Part shown: positions 37,992 through 46,874 of the stretch, piece by piece | Position numbering within the stretch: position 1 is the stretch's first letter | How the letters are laid out: each line of letters begins with the position of its first letter | Assembly: GCF_000829035.1 (NCBI RefSeq) | Contig: NZ_AP012541.1 | Location: 1-64,000 of the forward strand | Length of the DNA stretch: 64,000 nucleotides | Reading direction: 5' to 3' | DNA from: Lacticaseibacillus paracasei subsp. paracasei | GTDB taxonomy: Bacteria; Bacillota; Bacilli; Lactobacillales; Lactobacillaceae | Notes under the pieces: model-generated | Database searches by the model: none | What the model was told of the DNA's origin: nothing | What the model saw: the letters and a program-made list of their open reading frames with translations, nothing else | Position numbers and translations under genes: made by a program

Positions 37992-38014
37992 CCCCCGATT
38001 CAAGAAATCGGGGA
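37992..38014. terminator. Hairpin near the IS3 element
   Basis: CCCCGATTcaagaAATCGGGG preceded by a run of A; terminator-like for minus-strand transcription. Confidence 0.5.
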
Positions 38015-38134
38015 GGATAATCACTTTGATTACAGATGCCGATTAATAAACTGTGGATGTAAGCTGATTCCTGAGACAACTTTTAAGAGAGGGTATAATG
38101 AATAAATCGTCTCTCAAAAGGAAGGAATTTTTAC

Positions 38135-38386
38135 ATGCCAACTCGTTACGACAAAGAATTCAAACAAAACATTATCAACCTATATAAGCAAGGCGAATCA
38201 GCTGCTCAACTGGCCAGAGAATATGGCATTGGCTATTCAACAGTTCATAAGTGGATCCAGGGCCAGGCCAAAACTCAATCCGGTAAATCGCCAGACGAAA
38301 TCAAAGCGATGGAAAAGCGACTGGCTTCGCTGTCTGAGGAGAACGAAATCCTAAAAAAAGCCCTGGGCTTCCTTGCGCAGAAGTAA
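38135..38386 (+). CDS. IS3-family transposase OrfA
   Basis: An 83-aa helix-turn-helix protein (SAAQLAREYGIGYSTVHKW) with a leucine-zipper-like end. An A7 run near its end is a typical -1 slippery site. Shifting there joins it to OrfB through SPGLPCAEVTNIFDYIH to form the full transposase. Confidence 0.9.
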   Translation: MPTRYDKEFKQNIINLYKQGESAAQLAREYGIGYSTVHKWIQGQAKTQSGKSPDEIKAMEKRLASLSEENEILKKALGFLAQK

Positions 38387-38439
38387 CCAATATCTTTGAT
38401 TACATTCACCAAGAAAGCCATCACCACCAGGTAACCAAG

Positions 38440-39282
38440 ATGTGCCGAATCCTCGGTGTTTCCAGAGCTCAGTATTATCGTTATCGATCCCCCAAACCTT
38501 CAAAATGCCGGGCCGAAGATGCGGACTTGAAACAACGGATTCTGGGGATCTTTGCGGAATTTAAGCAGCGATACGGTGTTATGAAGATCCACCATGAATT
38601 GAATCTGGAACTTCAACCACTGCAGCTTCGGTGCAGTCCACGACGGATTTCCCGGCTCATGAAGGAACTGGATATCCACTCCGTTACCGTCAATAAGTGG
38701 AAAGCGGCTTCGGCTTCCAAAACCAAGGTTGAACAGCGTCCCAACTTGCTTAAGCAGGATTTCTCGACCACTGGTTTAAATCAAAAATGGACCGCTGATA
38801 TGACCTATATTCAAACGAAGCGTAATGGCTGGTGTTACTTATCAACCATCATGGACCTGCACTCACGACGGATTATCGGCTATTCGTTCTCAAAAAAGAT
38901 GGATACTGATTTAGTCTTAAAGACCCTTGAAAGCGCGGTTAAAAATCGAACCATTACTGGGGACCTGATTATCCATACGGATTTAGGATCACAGTATACC
39001 AGCGATGATTACAATCAACGTTTAACTGAACTACATATCCGCCACTCATACAGCCGTAAGGGTTGTCCGTATGATAATGCGCCAATGGAATCCTTTCACG
39101 CTTCCCTCAAAAAGGAATGTGTTTATCCAGTGCCGGTCTTTGAAGATTATGAAACTGCCGCTGCCGTCCTTTTTGAATATGTGCATGCTTTCTACAATAG
39201 GAAGAGAATTCATAGTTCACTGGGCTACCAGACCCCCTTACAAGTTGAAATTGCAACACTTACGAGCCAAATGGCCGCCTGA
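38440..39282 (+). CDS. IS3-family transposase OrfB
   Basis: A 280-aa DDE integrase-fold protein: D in WTADMTYIQ, D in IHTDLGSQYTS, E in APMESFHASLKKE. The active form is probably the OrfAB fusion made by frameshifting. All key residues are present. Confidence 0.92.
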   Translation: MCRILGVSRAQYYRYRSPKPSKCRAEDADLKQRILGIFAEFKQRYGVMKIHHELNLELQPLQLRCSPRRISRLMKELDIHSVTVNKWKAASASKTKVEQRPNLLKQDFSTTGLNQKWTADMTYIQTKRNGWCYLSTIMDLHSRRIIGYSFSKKMDTDLVLKTLESAVKNRTITGDLIIHTDLGSQYTSDDYNQRLTELHIRHSYSRKGCPYDNAPMESFHASLKKECVYPVPVFEDYETAAAVLFEYVHAFYNRKRIHSSLGYQTPLQVEIATLTSQMAA

Positions 39283-39386
39283 TTTAATGCTTTCCAGGGT
39301 TCAAATAAGTTATTAATCGCGATTAATGATTTATTTGAGCTGTGGAAGGTAAACGCGGTTCTGAATGTCTCTTAAAATCTGTCTCA

Positions 39387-39525
39387 AATATTGACTTCAA
39401 TCCAGTTGGCAAGTCAGATGGCCACCGATCACTTGTTAGCAGTTGGTAAAGATGTCAAATCAGTTTTAACCACTTATCCTGATTATTTTAAAAGTCATGA
39501 ATCGAACGAGCCTCAGTTAACCTGA
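39387..39525 (+). pseudogene. Truncated gene end next to the IS3 element
   Basis: An open frame of 44 codons (LTSIQLASQMATDHLLAVGK...) runs out of the IS right end to a TGA at 39523. It lacks a ribosome binding site and looks like the 3' end of a gene cut by the insertion. Parent gene not recognised. Confidence 0.4.
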
Positions 39526-39564
39526 CTGTGTTCTTGCTCGCGGAATGATTCAGTTAATCAATGA

Positions 39565-39610
39565 CGTCTGAAAACGTAGATTTTTAACAATCCTGTTTTC
39601 AGGCGTTTTT
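39565..39610 (+). terminator. Terminator after the truncated gene
   Basis: Stem CGTCTGAAAAC...GTTTTCAGGCG followed by TTTTT. Confidence 0.8.
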
Positions 39611-39801
39611 GTGTACGGTCAGCTAAGTTCTGTGCATCGTGGGTGCTGAAACTTCGGCAATAAAAAATAACGACAAGCCCGCTCATTGACGTTAATCGGC
39701 GAAAACCCAACGTTTATTTTTTGAGGAACACAAAATTTCCGTGCACGATTACAATTAAAAGAAGAATCGACTTTTTGCAGAATGCCGAGATGGAGCACTT
39801 T

Positions 39802-40158
39802 ATGTCAGTTAAATCAGTCTGGAGAACGCATTATCGAAATGGCTTTCGTGTCAATCAAGAACTGGGGATGCCTTATCATTTGTATTGCGGATTAAAAGCC
39901 ACACTGATGGCGCTGCCTTATGGTGTCTTCGTCAGTTCCTTAGGGCCAAACTGGTCGTGGTGGGGGCTTCTTTCAGGCAGCTTATTGTGGCTATTCTTTT
40001 GCTTCAATTTTGAGATATACGTTCATCAGCATATTCAAACCAGAACGCTCGCTGCCATGTGGGTTTCCAAGGGACAATGGCTGACGAGACTGGGGGGAAC
40101 AGTCCTGATTTGTGGCGTTTTCGTATATCTGCATATTTTTTATATAGCAGCGCCATGA
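39802..40158 (+). CDS. Small membrane protein, unknown
   Basis: A 118-aa protein from ATG 39802 (GGAG six bases ahead). Three hydrophobic spans (YCGLKATLMALPYGVFVSSL, GLLSGSLLWLFFCFNFEIYV, LGGTVLICGVFVYLHIF). Family not recognised. A 106-aa gene follows by 65 bp. Confidence 0.6.
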   Translation: MSVKSVWRTHYRNGFRVNQELGMPYHLYCGLKATLMALPYGVFVSSLGPNWSWWGLLSGSLLWLFFCFNFEIYVHQHIQTRTLAAMWVSKGQWLTRLGGTVLICGVFVYLHIFYIAAP

Positions 40159-40222
40159 CACAGCTGCTTTGCTATTCAGAAAGTTGCTTGTAAATGGAGA
40201 AGGATTAGAAAGCGAGGATATT

Positions 40223-40543
40223 ATGAAAGCTGTCTATAAAGGCCGTTCAGCTGACGTTTGGGAGATTAGTCAAACCAATGAACGACCGGCTTGGGTTAAA
40301 GCCGCTTTTGAAGAGAACTATCTATGTTGGTTAGACAATCACCTACGCATTTTAATGAGTGGACTGAACCCGTCGCTTGGCGCAAACTTAAAAACCGCCG
40401 CGGTTGGTACGATCGGCGGCGGTTTTGCTGGCTATAACATGTATGCGCTTGGGTATCTAGGTGATTATCTAGATGTTACGAATCATCGAGTTGTTTCGAA
40501 GAAAAAGTTTTTGAAGCAGTATCAGATTCAAGGGAATGCCTAG
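40223..40543 (+). CDS. Hypothetical soluble protein
   Basis: A 106-aa protein from ATG 40223 (GCGAGGA ahead). The N-terminal part is YKGRSADVWEISQ and the C-terminal part is glycine- and tyrosine-rich, ending in a basic helix. No recognised domain. It ends at a strong terminator. Confidence 0.6.
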   Translation: MKAVYKGRSADVWEISQTNERPAWVKAAFEENYLCWLDNHLRILMSGLNPSLGANLKTAAVGTIGGGFAGYNMYALGYLGDYLDVTNHRVVSKKKFLKQYQIQGNA

Positions 40544-40587
40544 CTAGTCATTTTTTGTATATTGATAAGCTGGCTTCAAGACAAAAC

Positions 40588-40636
40588 AAAAGAATCTGAA
40601 ATTCCTAAACACTTGGAATCTCAGATTCTTTTTCTT
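40588..40636. terminator. Strong bidirectional terminator
   Basis: Stem AAAAGAATCTGA...TCAGATTCTTTTT with an inner ATTCC/GGAAT pair, between convergent genes. Confidence 0.88.
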
Positions 40637-40731
40637 TCCTAAAACTTTTTTTCAAGCGGAGACCTATAAGCAATCTATTGGGTAATTGCCGCTGCTATTA
40701 TTCACGCAATCGGGGAGGCCGGCTTTTCGTT

Positions 40732-41631
40732 TCAAATATGATACAAGCCAAATTCTGGCAAATCTTTTTTTAAAGCGTCAACGAAGTCCACACAGTTTCC
40801 CGCCTTTAAAGCAGACAAAGCAGCACCAACTAGTTGTCTGCCTTCAGCTTCTTTCCCCGTCCTAAATAGCAATATTCCCTTATAGTAATTCAATAGCACG
40901 CGCTCTAATAGAAAAGATTCCGGTAAATCTTTTTGCTCAAGAACGGCTAGCGCTTTTAAAGCATGCTGGATTTTTCCGTACCGAATCAGCAGTCCCACTG
41001 TGTTTAGCAAGACATTCATACATGTCTCGTAAGTATTCGGTAGACCAATGTAGATAGCGCATTTGTCTAATAGGGTTTGTGAAAATACGGTGATAGTTTC
41101 AATGGGAAGCTGGGTCATTGTATTGCCGTAGAGGACGAGTTCAAAGTTTCCCCAGTCCTCACACTGAAATAAATAATCCGTTAGTACATTCAAGGGAACA
41201 TGGCTAGGTAGGGGTTTCTTTTCTACCTCTGCGCGAACACATTCAGCCATAATCCAGTTCAGCTGATCAAAAATCAAATGCGAGTTTTGGCAACGCGCAT
41301 ATTCGGTGTCGACTAAGTGATTAAGTCCTTGAACATTATGACTTAGAGCAAGTTGCGTTAATTCGGTTGATAACTTGTTGTCATATAAAGGTTCAAAATG
41401 GTTCATGACAACTGTAAATTCAAAGGGGGTCACATAGATTTCCTTAAGCAAATGGAAGAATCTTTTGGTTGATAGATCTGATGTACCATTCTCAAATTTT
41501 GAAATCATACCCTTTGAGACAACATCGTCTGCTAAGGCGCTAAGGCTTATGCCTCGCGACTCTCTCAAGTACTTAAATGTTGCGCCAAAATTTTCGATGA
41601 TGAGCATCTCCTCGTTTCGTTTTCGAAACAT
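40732..41631 (-). CDS. Rgg/MutR-family transcriptional regulator
   Basis: A 299-aa protein. An N-terminal XRE-type helix-turn-helix (LRESRGISLSALADDVVSKGMISKFENG) is followed by a TPR-like helical domain, as in peptide-sensing Rgg and MutR proteins. The start is uncertain: ATG 41631 has no clear ribosome binding site, and GAGGAG abuts an ATG eight codons later. It diverges from an ABC exporter across a 67-bp gap and probably regulates it. I found no obvious short hydrophobic pheromone gene beside it. Confidence 0.85.
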   Translation of the reverse strand: MFRKRNEEMLIIENFGATFKYLRESRGISLSALADDVVSKGMISKFENGTSDLSTKRFFHLLKEIYVTPFEFTVVMNHFEPLYDNKLSTELTQLALSHNVQGLNHLVDTEYARCQNSHLIFDQLNWIMAECVRAEVEKKPLPSHVPLNVLTDYLFQCEDWGNFELVLYGNTMTQLPIETITVFSQTLLDKCAIYIGLPNTYETCMNVLLNTVGLLIRYGKIQHALKALAVLEQKDLPESFLLERVLLNYYKGILLFRTGKEAEGRQLVGAALSALKAGNCVDFVDALKKDLPEFGLYHI

Positions 41632-41698
41632 AACTATTGAAACTCAGTTTAGCGGTTATCGTATGAAGTATCAATAAAGGTCGGAGGAGTGCTTAATC

Positions 41699-43291
41699 AT
41701 GAAAACATATTTAAGACATCAGCGAGGCCGCACAGGGATCAACATTGTTTGGATTATTGTGAACGTCCTTTTGTACACAGGCACATCAGTTCTCTTAACT
41801 TTTACAACGAATGCCATTTTTTCGAGGGATATGAAGGCACTCTTACTGTGGTCCGCCATTAATCTTTCAGTTTGGGGAACTTTTTTGATTAGCAATTATT
41901 TTCAGGCGGTTTTTCAAGAAAAACTCACGCAGCGGATTATGATTGATGTGCGTGATACCATTTCGAGAATGATTGTCGGAAGTTCTTATGCACAGTATCA
42001 CAAACAAACAACTGGAGAGTATCTTTCTGAATATGTTAATGATGTTGGCAACATTGAAAGTAACGCCATTAAGAACTTATTCTCGTTGCTGTCTGATGGG
42101 ACTACCGTTGTCTTCGCAACCATAGCACTTGCTGCTTATCACTTACTATTCATCCCAATGATTCTTTTCTTATCGATATTGATGCTGAAAATTCCTTCTC
42201 GTCTAGGTAAGCCAATGACCGTGGCGACGACAGAAATGTCAAACGGGAATGCGGCGTTCTCGAATCAAGTGACCAATGTTCTTAACGGATTTGATGTTTT
42301 ATTAAATGCAAATAAATTAAGCAAACTTCAAGAACTGGTAAAAACGGCTGCCAAAAGATATGCGGAAGTGAAAGTTTCATACACTAAAACCAACGCTCGC
42401 ATTTCTAATTCAATAGCAGCTTTAAGTATCTTCTGTCAGGTCATGGTCGATATTATGACCAGTATTTTGGCCATCCTTGGTGCTATTCCACTTGGGGCAA
42501 TTAGTTCAACCGGCAGTATTGCTGCTAGTATTTTTAATTCTTTGTCTAGCCTTAGCAACGATGCCGTGCAGATTAAAGCAACGCACCCATTATTTGATAA
42601 AGTCATTCAAGGATCTTCTAAGTCGGCAATGGCAAACGAAAGCACCCAAGAACCAGCATTTCAGCACGCTTTAAAGGTGGTTGATCTTAGCTATTCGATT
42701 AATGGGAACGAGATACTTGATCACTTGAACCTCACATTTGAACGAGGAGGAAAATATGCGATCGTTGGTCGAAGCGGTGTCGGGAAGAGTACCTTATTGA
42801 AAATTTTAGATGGTCAAATCACGGATTATACTGGACATGTTTATATTGACGACCAAGATTTGCGGACGATGACAATGACAGCATTAACAAAAATTTCTCA
42901 ATACGTTGATCAAAATGTCTATTTATTCAATGATTCAGTGGCGAACAACACGTCGCTTTGGGCAAACAAGCAAAAATCTGGGGACAGTTTGCAACAGGCA
43001 CTATTAAAGGCAAAGGTAGATTTCGTTAAGTCATCAGATCAAATGATTGAAGAGAACGGCCAAAATTTGTCTGGCGGTCAAAAACAACGCTTAGCATTAG
43101 CAAGATTTTTCTACTCACCAAAACCAATTGCATTTGTTGACGAAGGCACATCTGCGTTAGACGCAGAAACTGCTAGACAAGTTACCAAGCAATTTTTGAA
43201 TGACCCTGATATGACCTTGATTGAGGTGAGTCATCACCTTGATGCGCAGTTGAAGGGGGCATACGATCAAGTGATCAATTTAGGCGCATGA
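41699..43291 (+). CDS. ABC exporter, fused membrane and ATPase domains
   Basis: A 530-aa half-exporter. Six spans lie in residues 1-290, then the ATPase with Walker A VGRSGVGKSTLL, signature NLSGGQKQRLALARF, Walker B IAFVDEGTSALD and H-loop EVSHHLD. There is no N-terminal C39 peptidase, so it is not an obvious double-glycine leader processor. A GGAGGAG ribosome binding site and the divergent Rgg/MutR gene suggest peptide or antimicrobial export. Confidence 0.88.
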   Translation: MKTYLRHQRGRTGINIVWIIVNVLLYTGTSVLLTFTTNAIFSRDMKALLLWSAINLSVWGTFLISNYFQAVFQEKLTQRIMIDVRDTISRMIVGSSYAQYHKQTTGEYLSEYVNDVGNIESNAIKNLFSLLSDGTTVVFATIALAAYHLLFIPMILFLSILMLKIPSRLGKPMTVATTEMSNGNAAFSNQVTNVLNGFDVLLNANKLSKLQELVKTAAKRYAEVKVSYTKTNARISNSIAALSIFCQVMVDIMTSILAILGAIPLGAISSTGSIAASIFNSLSSLSNDAVQIKATHPLFDKVIQGSSKSAMANESTQEPAFQHALKVVDLSYSINGNEILDHLNLTFERGGKYAIVGRSGVGKSTLLKILDGQITDYTGHVYIDDQDLRTMTMTALTKISQYVDQNVYLFNDSVANNTSLWANKQKSGDSLQQALLKAKVDFVKSSDQMIEENGQNLSGGQKQRLALARFFYSPKPIAFVDEGTSALDAETARQVTKQFLNDPDMTLIEVSHHLDAQLKGAYDQVINLGA

Positions 43292-43383
43292 CTTGGCATG
43301 TTGCCAGACTTGATCGAACAAATGTTTCAAAAAGTACTCGGAACTGATTCTTTCAATGTCCCGGGTTTTTGTTTTGTACCAAA

Positions 43384-43408
43384 AAATTCCCGATTTCTCG
43401 GGAATTTC
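43384..43408 (+). terminator. Hairpin after the ABC exporter
   Basis: AATTCCCGAtttcTCGGGAATT, about 90 bp after the stop, followed by TCTG rather than a long T run. Confidence 0.55.
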
Positions 43409-43456
43409 TGTTGCTATTTGGTTTTCACTCTTTAACAAGGAAACTAAGAGTGTAGA

Positions 43457-43585
43457 TTATTCGCTTGCGACCCAACCGTAGTTTCCTAATTGTTTGAATG
43501 AAAAAACGTCATCCCAAAGAGCTTTTTCTGTTTCGCTGAATGAAAAATTGTCAGACAGTTTCTTACAAGTAGGGTCTTTATGGCA
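43457..43585 (-). pseudogene. Gene remnant
   Basis: A 42-codon minus-strand frame (CHKDPTCKKLSDNFSFSETE...NYGWVASE) runs from a TGA at 43588 to a TAA. Its composition looks coding, but no start codon is present. Probably the 3' end of a deleted gene; parent not recognised. Confidence 0.35.
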
Positions 43586-43627
43586 TCATAACGGCGCGAA
43601 CATCCTAGACGCTCTTTTAGACGCTGC

Positions 43628-45001
43628 TTACTGCTGATCCGCCCGCAACCGCCATTGCACAACAAAGGTCAACACAGCAAGTACCGCGAGCACGATGAAG
43701 TCGATTTGACTCCCTGTCGCGTCGGCGCCCACTGGAGAGAGGCGGTGTTGCAAGGTGATGATGGCTGATAAGCTGGCAGTGCCTAGTGAGCCGGCGTATT
43801 GCTGAATGGTATTGAACAAGGCGTTGATGTCTGCTTTGGCTGAGCCGGTTACCATGGTGCTGGCGTCTGACATGGTGTTGCCGAAGCCGAGGTTGAAGCC
43901 CATGCGGAAAATGATATAAAAGCCGACAATCAAGGGGATGCTCAGCTGGTGGGTGAAGATGCCGAGCAAGATAGCGCCGACGAACATGGCGGTATTACTT
44001 GTCAGGAGCAGGCGACGTGCGCCGAACCGATCATACAAGGCGCCGCCAATGGGTGAAACCGCCGCACCGATCAATGAACCGGGCAGCAAAATCAGGCCGG
44101 CCACAGAAGCATTGGTATGCAGGACGTTTTCGGCGAAAATTGGAATAACGAAAGCAATGCCAATATTGCTGAATTGTAAAATAAAGAAGTTAATGGCGCG
44201 TGCCCGAATACCAGCCTTTTTGAAAAGCGAAAAGTTAAGCAGCGGTGTGGCTGTATGTTTTAAGTGATAGCTCATCCCAACAATAGCGACAGCCAAAGCC
44301 GCGACATAGCCCCAAAAGCCAGCAGTCAGCCCAGATGCTGTGAATTGATCCAGCACTTCGATGAGTGAGAACAGACCAAGTCCAAGCAGCAGCAAACCTA
44401 GAAAGTCAAAACAATCAGTCGTCGTCTGCGCTTTAACGCGAATCGTGGCTTCGCCCAAGGACCAGACGAGCAGGATAACTGGCAGTACCAGCCAAAAAAT
44501 CATCCGCCATGAGGCATAATATGTCAGTAAACCGCCATAAGTTGGCCCAAGCGCAGGGGCCAGTGACGTCACAACACTGGCCATCCCCACGTAAATCCCG
44601 AGGTGGACTTGCGGGATCATGGTCAGAATCAAATGAAACATCAACGGGGTCGAGACCCCAGTTGCCAGGGCCTGCAACAAACGGCCAGCAAACAAAATTG
44701 GAAAACTCGGTGCCCAGATACACAATAAGGTTCCGGCCAGGCTGCAAAGAATGGCAGTTCGAAACAAGCGCCGTGTATCAAATCGTCGCAATAAAAAAGC
44801 GGTTGTGCTCATGACCAAGGTAACCATCAGCAAATAACCTGATGTGAGCCATTGCACTGTCGACAATGAAACATGCAGCGTTTTGATAAGCGTTGGAAAG
44901 GTAACGTTCATGGAAGTCTCAACCAGAATACCGACAAACGTCAGTAATCCTGCTGATAAAATAGCCAATTGCGTGCGATGTGAAACTGGTGAAGTTGTCA
45001 T
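43628..45001 (-). CDS. MFS drug exporter, DHA2 (14-span) type
   Basis: A 457-aa transporter. Motif C-like GLGPTYGGLLTYYASWR (ALGPTYGGLL) follows span 5, and about 14 spans are visible, as in EmrB/QacA pumps. The ATG at 45001 follows AAGG. A longer frame begins inside the adjacent IS30 end and adds foreign codons, so it is not used. The IS lies 33 bp upstream and separates the gene from its former promoter region. Confidence 0.9.
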   Translation of the reverse strand: MTTSPVSHRTQLAILSAGLLTFVGILVETSMNVTFPTLIKTLHVSLSTVQWLTSGYLLMVTLVMSTTAFLLRRFDTRRLFRTAILCSLAGTLLCIWAPSFPILFAGRLLQALATGVSTPLMFHLILTMIPQVHLGIYVGMASVVTSLAPALGPTYGGLLTYYASWRMIFWLVLPVILLVWSLGEATIRVKAQTTTDCFDFLGLLLLGLGLFSLIEVLDQFTASGLTAGFWGYVAALAVAIVGMSYHLKHTATPLLNFSLFKKAGIRARAINFFILQFSNIGIAFVIPIFAENVLHTNASVAGLILLPGSLIGAAVSPIGGALYDRFGARRLLLTSNTAMFVGAILLGIFTHQLSIPLIVGFYIIFRMGFNLGFGNTMSDASTMVTGSAKADINALFNTIQQYAGSLGTASLSAIITLQHRLSPVGADATGSQIDFIVLAVLAVLTFVVQWRLRADQQ

Positions 45002-45034
45002 GGGAGTGCCTTCATTTCTATCATTTAACCTGAT

Positions 45035-46212
45035 CCCCAGTTTACAATTCAAGTGCAACACCCTGACGACTAGACCATAAAGGCCATGAAGACCTATTCT
45101 TGTTAGTGCTAGCTAAACAAGAAAGCAGGAATCTTCATGACCCACTCTCAGACTAACACCCACAAGCATTACCAACAACTCAGTTTTAGCGACCGTGCTA
45201 CAATTCAGGCCCTTCAGGCTGCTGGTGACACCGCGACCGTGATTGCACAGAAGCTTCATCGCAGTAAAGCGACAATCTCACGAGAAATCACGCGTGGATC
45301 TGTAACTCAGCTCGACTCGAAGCGTCACTCGCATCAAGTCTATCTTGCGGAAACTGCCCAAGCCATGCACGACCGTAAACGCGATAGAACCGGTCACTAC
45401 GCCTTTCTTAAGACCGGCCGTGCGTTCTTCAAGGCTCTCGCCAGGGAGCTTACTCGTAAGCCGCGCGTACACAGCGTTGATAGCTTCGTACACTTCTATC
45501 GCGACCAGGGCAAGGCTTGCCCTTCAACGACAACTGTGTATCGCTACATCGACGCCGGGCTGCTTGAGCTAGACAACATGACACTTCCCAAGAAGCTCCG
45601 ACGCCGCATCAAAGGCTATAAGAACGCCCACAAGCGCAAGAATAAGAAGATATACGGCGACTCAATCGAGTTGCGTCCTGCGGCCGTGAATGACCGCACA
45701 GGCGTGGGACATTGGGAAGGCGACTTGGTCAAAGGTATTCGCTTAGCTGATGAGCCAGCATTAATGACGCTCACAGAACGGTACAGCCGGACTGAGATCA
45801 TCGTCAAGATTCCTGACTATCATGCGGGCACCTGCCTTAAAGCCTTGCAGGACACGATCGACGACTACGGGGCCAAGGAATTTGAGAGTATCACTTTTGA
45901 CAATGGTTCCGAGTTTGCCAAGTTATCAGAGATTGTTGGAACCCAGATTTACTTCGCACATCCGTACTCGCCTTGGGAGCGTGGCACAAACGAGAACGCC
46001 AATGGACTGCTTAGGGAATTCTTCCCGAAAGGGAAGTCTCTCAGAGCAATTACCCTGGTTGAAATTCAAGCAGTCCAATCCGCACTGAACCATCGTCCCA
46101 GACGTATTCTGAACTATCTTCGCCCATGCGATTACTACCGATGCATGGCGTAACAGCCTAGACCACTATCAAGAATTCGTTATCATCGTTGCACTTGACT
46201 TGAAAATTGAGG
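45035..46212 (+). mobile_element. IS30-family element, 1178 bp, copy 2
   Basis: Same ends as copy 1, in opposite orientation. The 14-bp target duplication TCATTTAACCTGAT is at 45021-45034 and 46213-46226. It is inserted in the upstream region of the MFS gene, next to a palindromic operator. Confidence 0.95.
45137..46153 (+). CDS. IS30-family transposase, copy 2
   Basis: A 338-aa intact transposase identical in protein sequence, as far as I can compare, to copy 3 and differing from copy 1 at a few residues. DDE residues present. Confidence 0.95.
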   Translation: MTHSQTNTHKHYQQLSFSDRATIQALQAAGDTATVIAQKLHRSKATISREITRGSVTQLDSKRHSHQVYLAETAQAMHDRKRDRTGHYAFLKTGRAFFKALARELTRKPRVHSVDSFVHFYRDQGKACPSTTTVYRYIDAGLLELDNMTLPKKLRRRIKGYKNAHKRKNKKIYGDSIELRPAAVNDRTGVGHWEGDLVKGIRLADEPALMTLTERYSRTEIIVKIPDYHAGTCLKALQDTIDDYGAKEFESITFDNGSEFAKLSEIVGTQIYFAHPYSPWERGTNENANGLLREFFPKGKSLRAITLVEIQAVQSALNHRPRRILNYLRPCDYYRCMA

Positions 46213-46222
46213 TCATTTAACC

Positions 46223-46245
46223 TGATACACATGGATCATGTATCA
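46223..46245. promoter_or_regulatory. Palindromic operator cut off from the MFS gene
   Basis: TGATACA (46223-46229) and TGTATCA (46239-46245) form a perfect inverted repeat with a 9-bp spacer. Part of the left arm lies in the IS target duplication. Before insertion it would have stood about 22 bp from the MFS start codon. Confidence 0.6.
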
Positions 46246-46370
46246 ACAGGTCACTGCTGACGATAGCAGATTCAAAAAAATGATGCAAAGGCAAACGGTT
46301 TCATTTAAAGCAAAGTACAGTCTACATATAACTGCTTAATAAACAATTTGGATGCTAAGAAATGGTTCCG

Positions 46371-46694
46371 TTAGTTACTGAAAGCCACCACTATGATCAG
46401 GATCGTCATAACTGTGAAAACGAGATACCAGAATAACCGTCCTGTTGGGTTATTGGGGTTAACACTAATGCCAATGCCAAACTTTTTTGGGACGAACAAC
46501 GGTTGCTGTTTTGTTTTTGGAGCGGGTGCGTAGTGTAAGAAGCTTAAGATAGTCAAAATGAGGACAAGGATGAGAGGGACAATTCTTGCTATCTTTGTAT
46601 CTGAGCGCAAGGTCCACACAACAGAAAGCAGAAAAAAGGCAAAAATGAAAAGTATGGTTAATGATAGTAGTTTGCCTGATTTGTTTGAGCGCAT
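46371..46694 (-). CDS. Small membrane protein (DUF5808-like end)
   Basis: A 107-aa protein from ATG 46694, with AGGGGA about eight bases ahead; the first in-frame ATG, three codons earlier, abuts that site. Two N-terminal spans, a basic loop, then KKFGIGISVNPNNPTGRLFW before a last span. That end resembles DUF5808-type proteins; this is from memory. Function unknown. Confidence 0.6.
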   Translation of the reverse strand: MRSNKSGKLLSLTILFIFAFFLLSVVWTLRSDTKIARIVPLILVLILTILSFLHYAPAPKTKQQPLFVPKKFGIGISVNPNNPTGRLFWYLVFTVMTILIIVVAFSN

Positions 46695-46809
46695 GATCGA
46701 CATCCCCTAGTGTTATCTTTATTAAACCACTGTCGAGATGGCCTCGGCTTATAACAGCATCAGATTCATGGCAACAACCGAGTCATATAGCTTTCTAAAC
46801 AGATACAAA

Positions 46810-46840
46810 AACACCTGCAGTCTTGGAAACTACAGGTGTT
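46810..46840 (-). terminator. Terminator of the TetR-MMPL operon
   Basis: Stem AACACCTG...CAGGTGTT with a T run on the minus strand, 35 bp beyond the MMPL stop. Confidence 0.85.
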
Positions 46841-46874
46841 AGGTCTCAACGGAGAGAGTGTGCGTGCAACCCGT

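Larger units (their letters stand above)
38072..39386 (+). mobile_element. IS3-family element (IS150 group)
   Basis: 1315 bp with imperfect terminal inverted repeats TGAGACAACTTTTAAGAGA and, inward from the right, TGAGACAGATTTTAAGAGA. The flanks (GATTCC left, AATATT right) do not show a target duplication, so a deletion or recombination may have followed insertion. It carries the two overlapping orfA/orfB frames. Confidence 0.88.

Noticed and set aside
45002..45061. Longer MFS start, 20 codons upstream
   Set aside because: These codons begin inside the IS30 end and carry its MLHLNCKLG; the ATG at 45001 has its own ribosome binding site.
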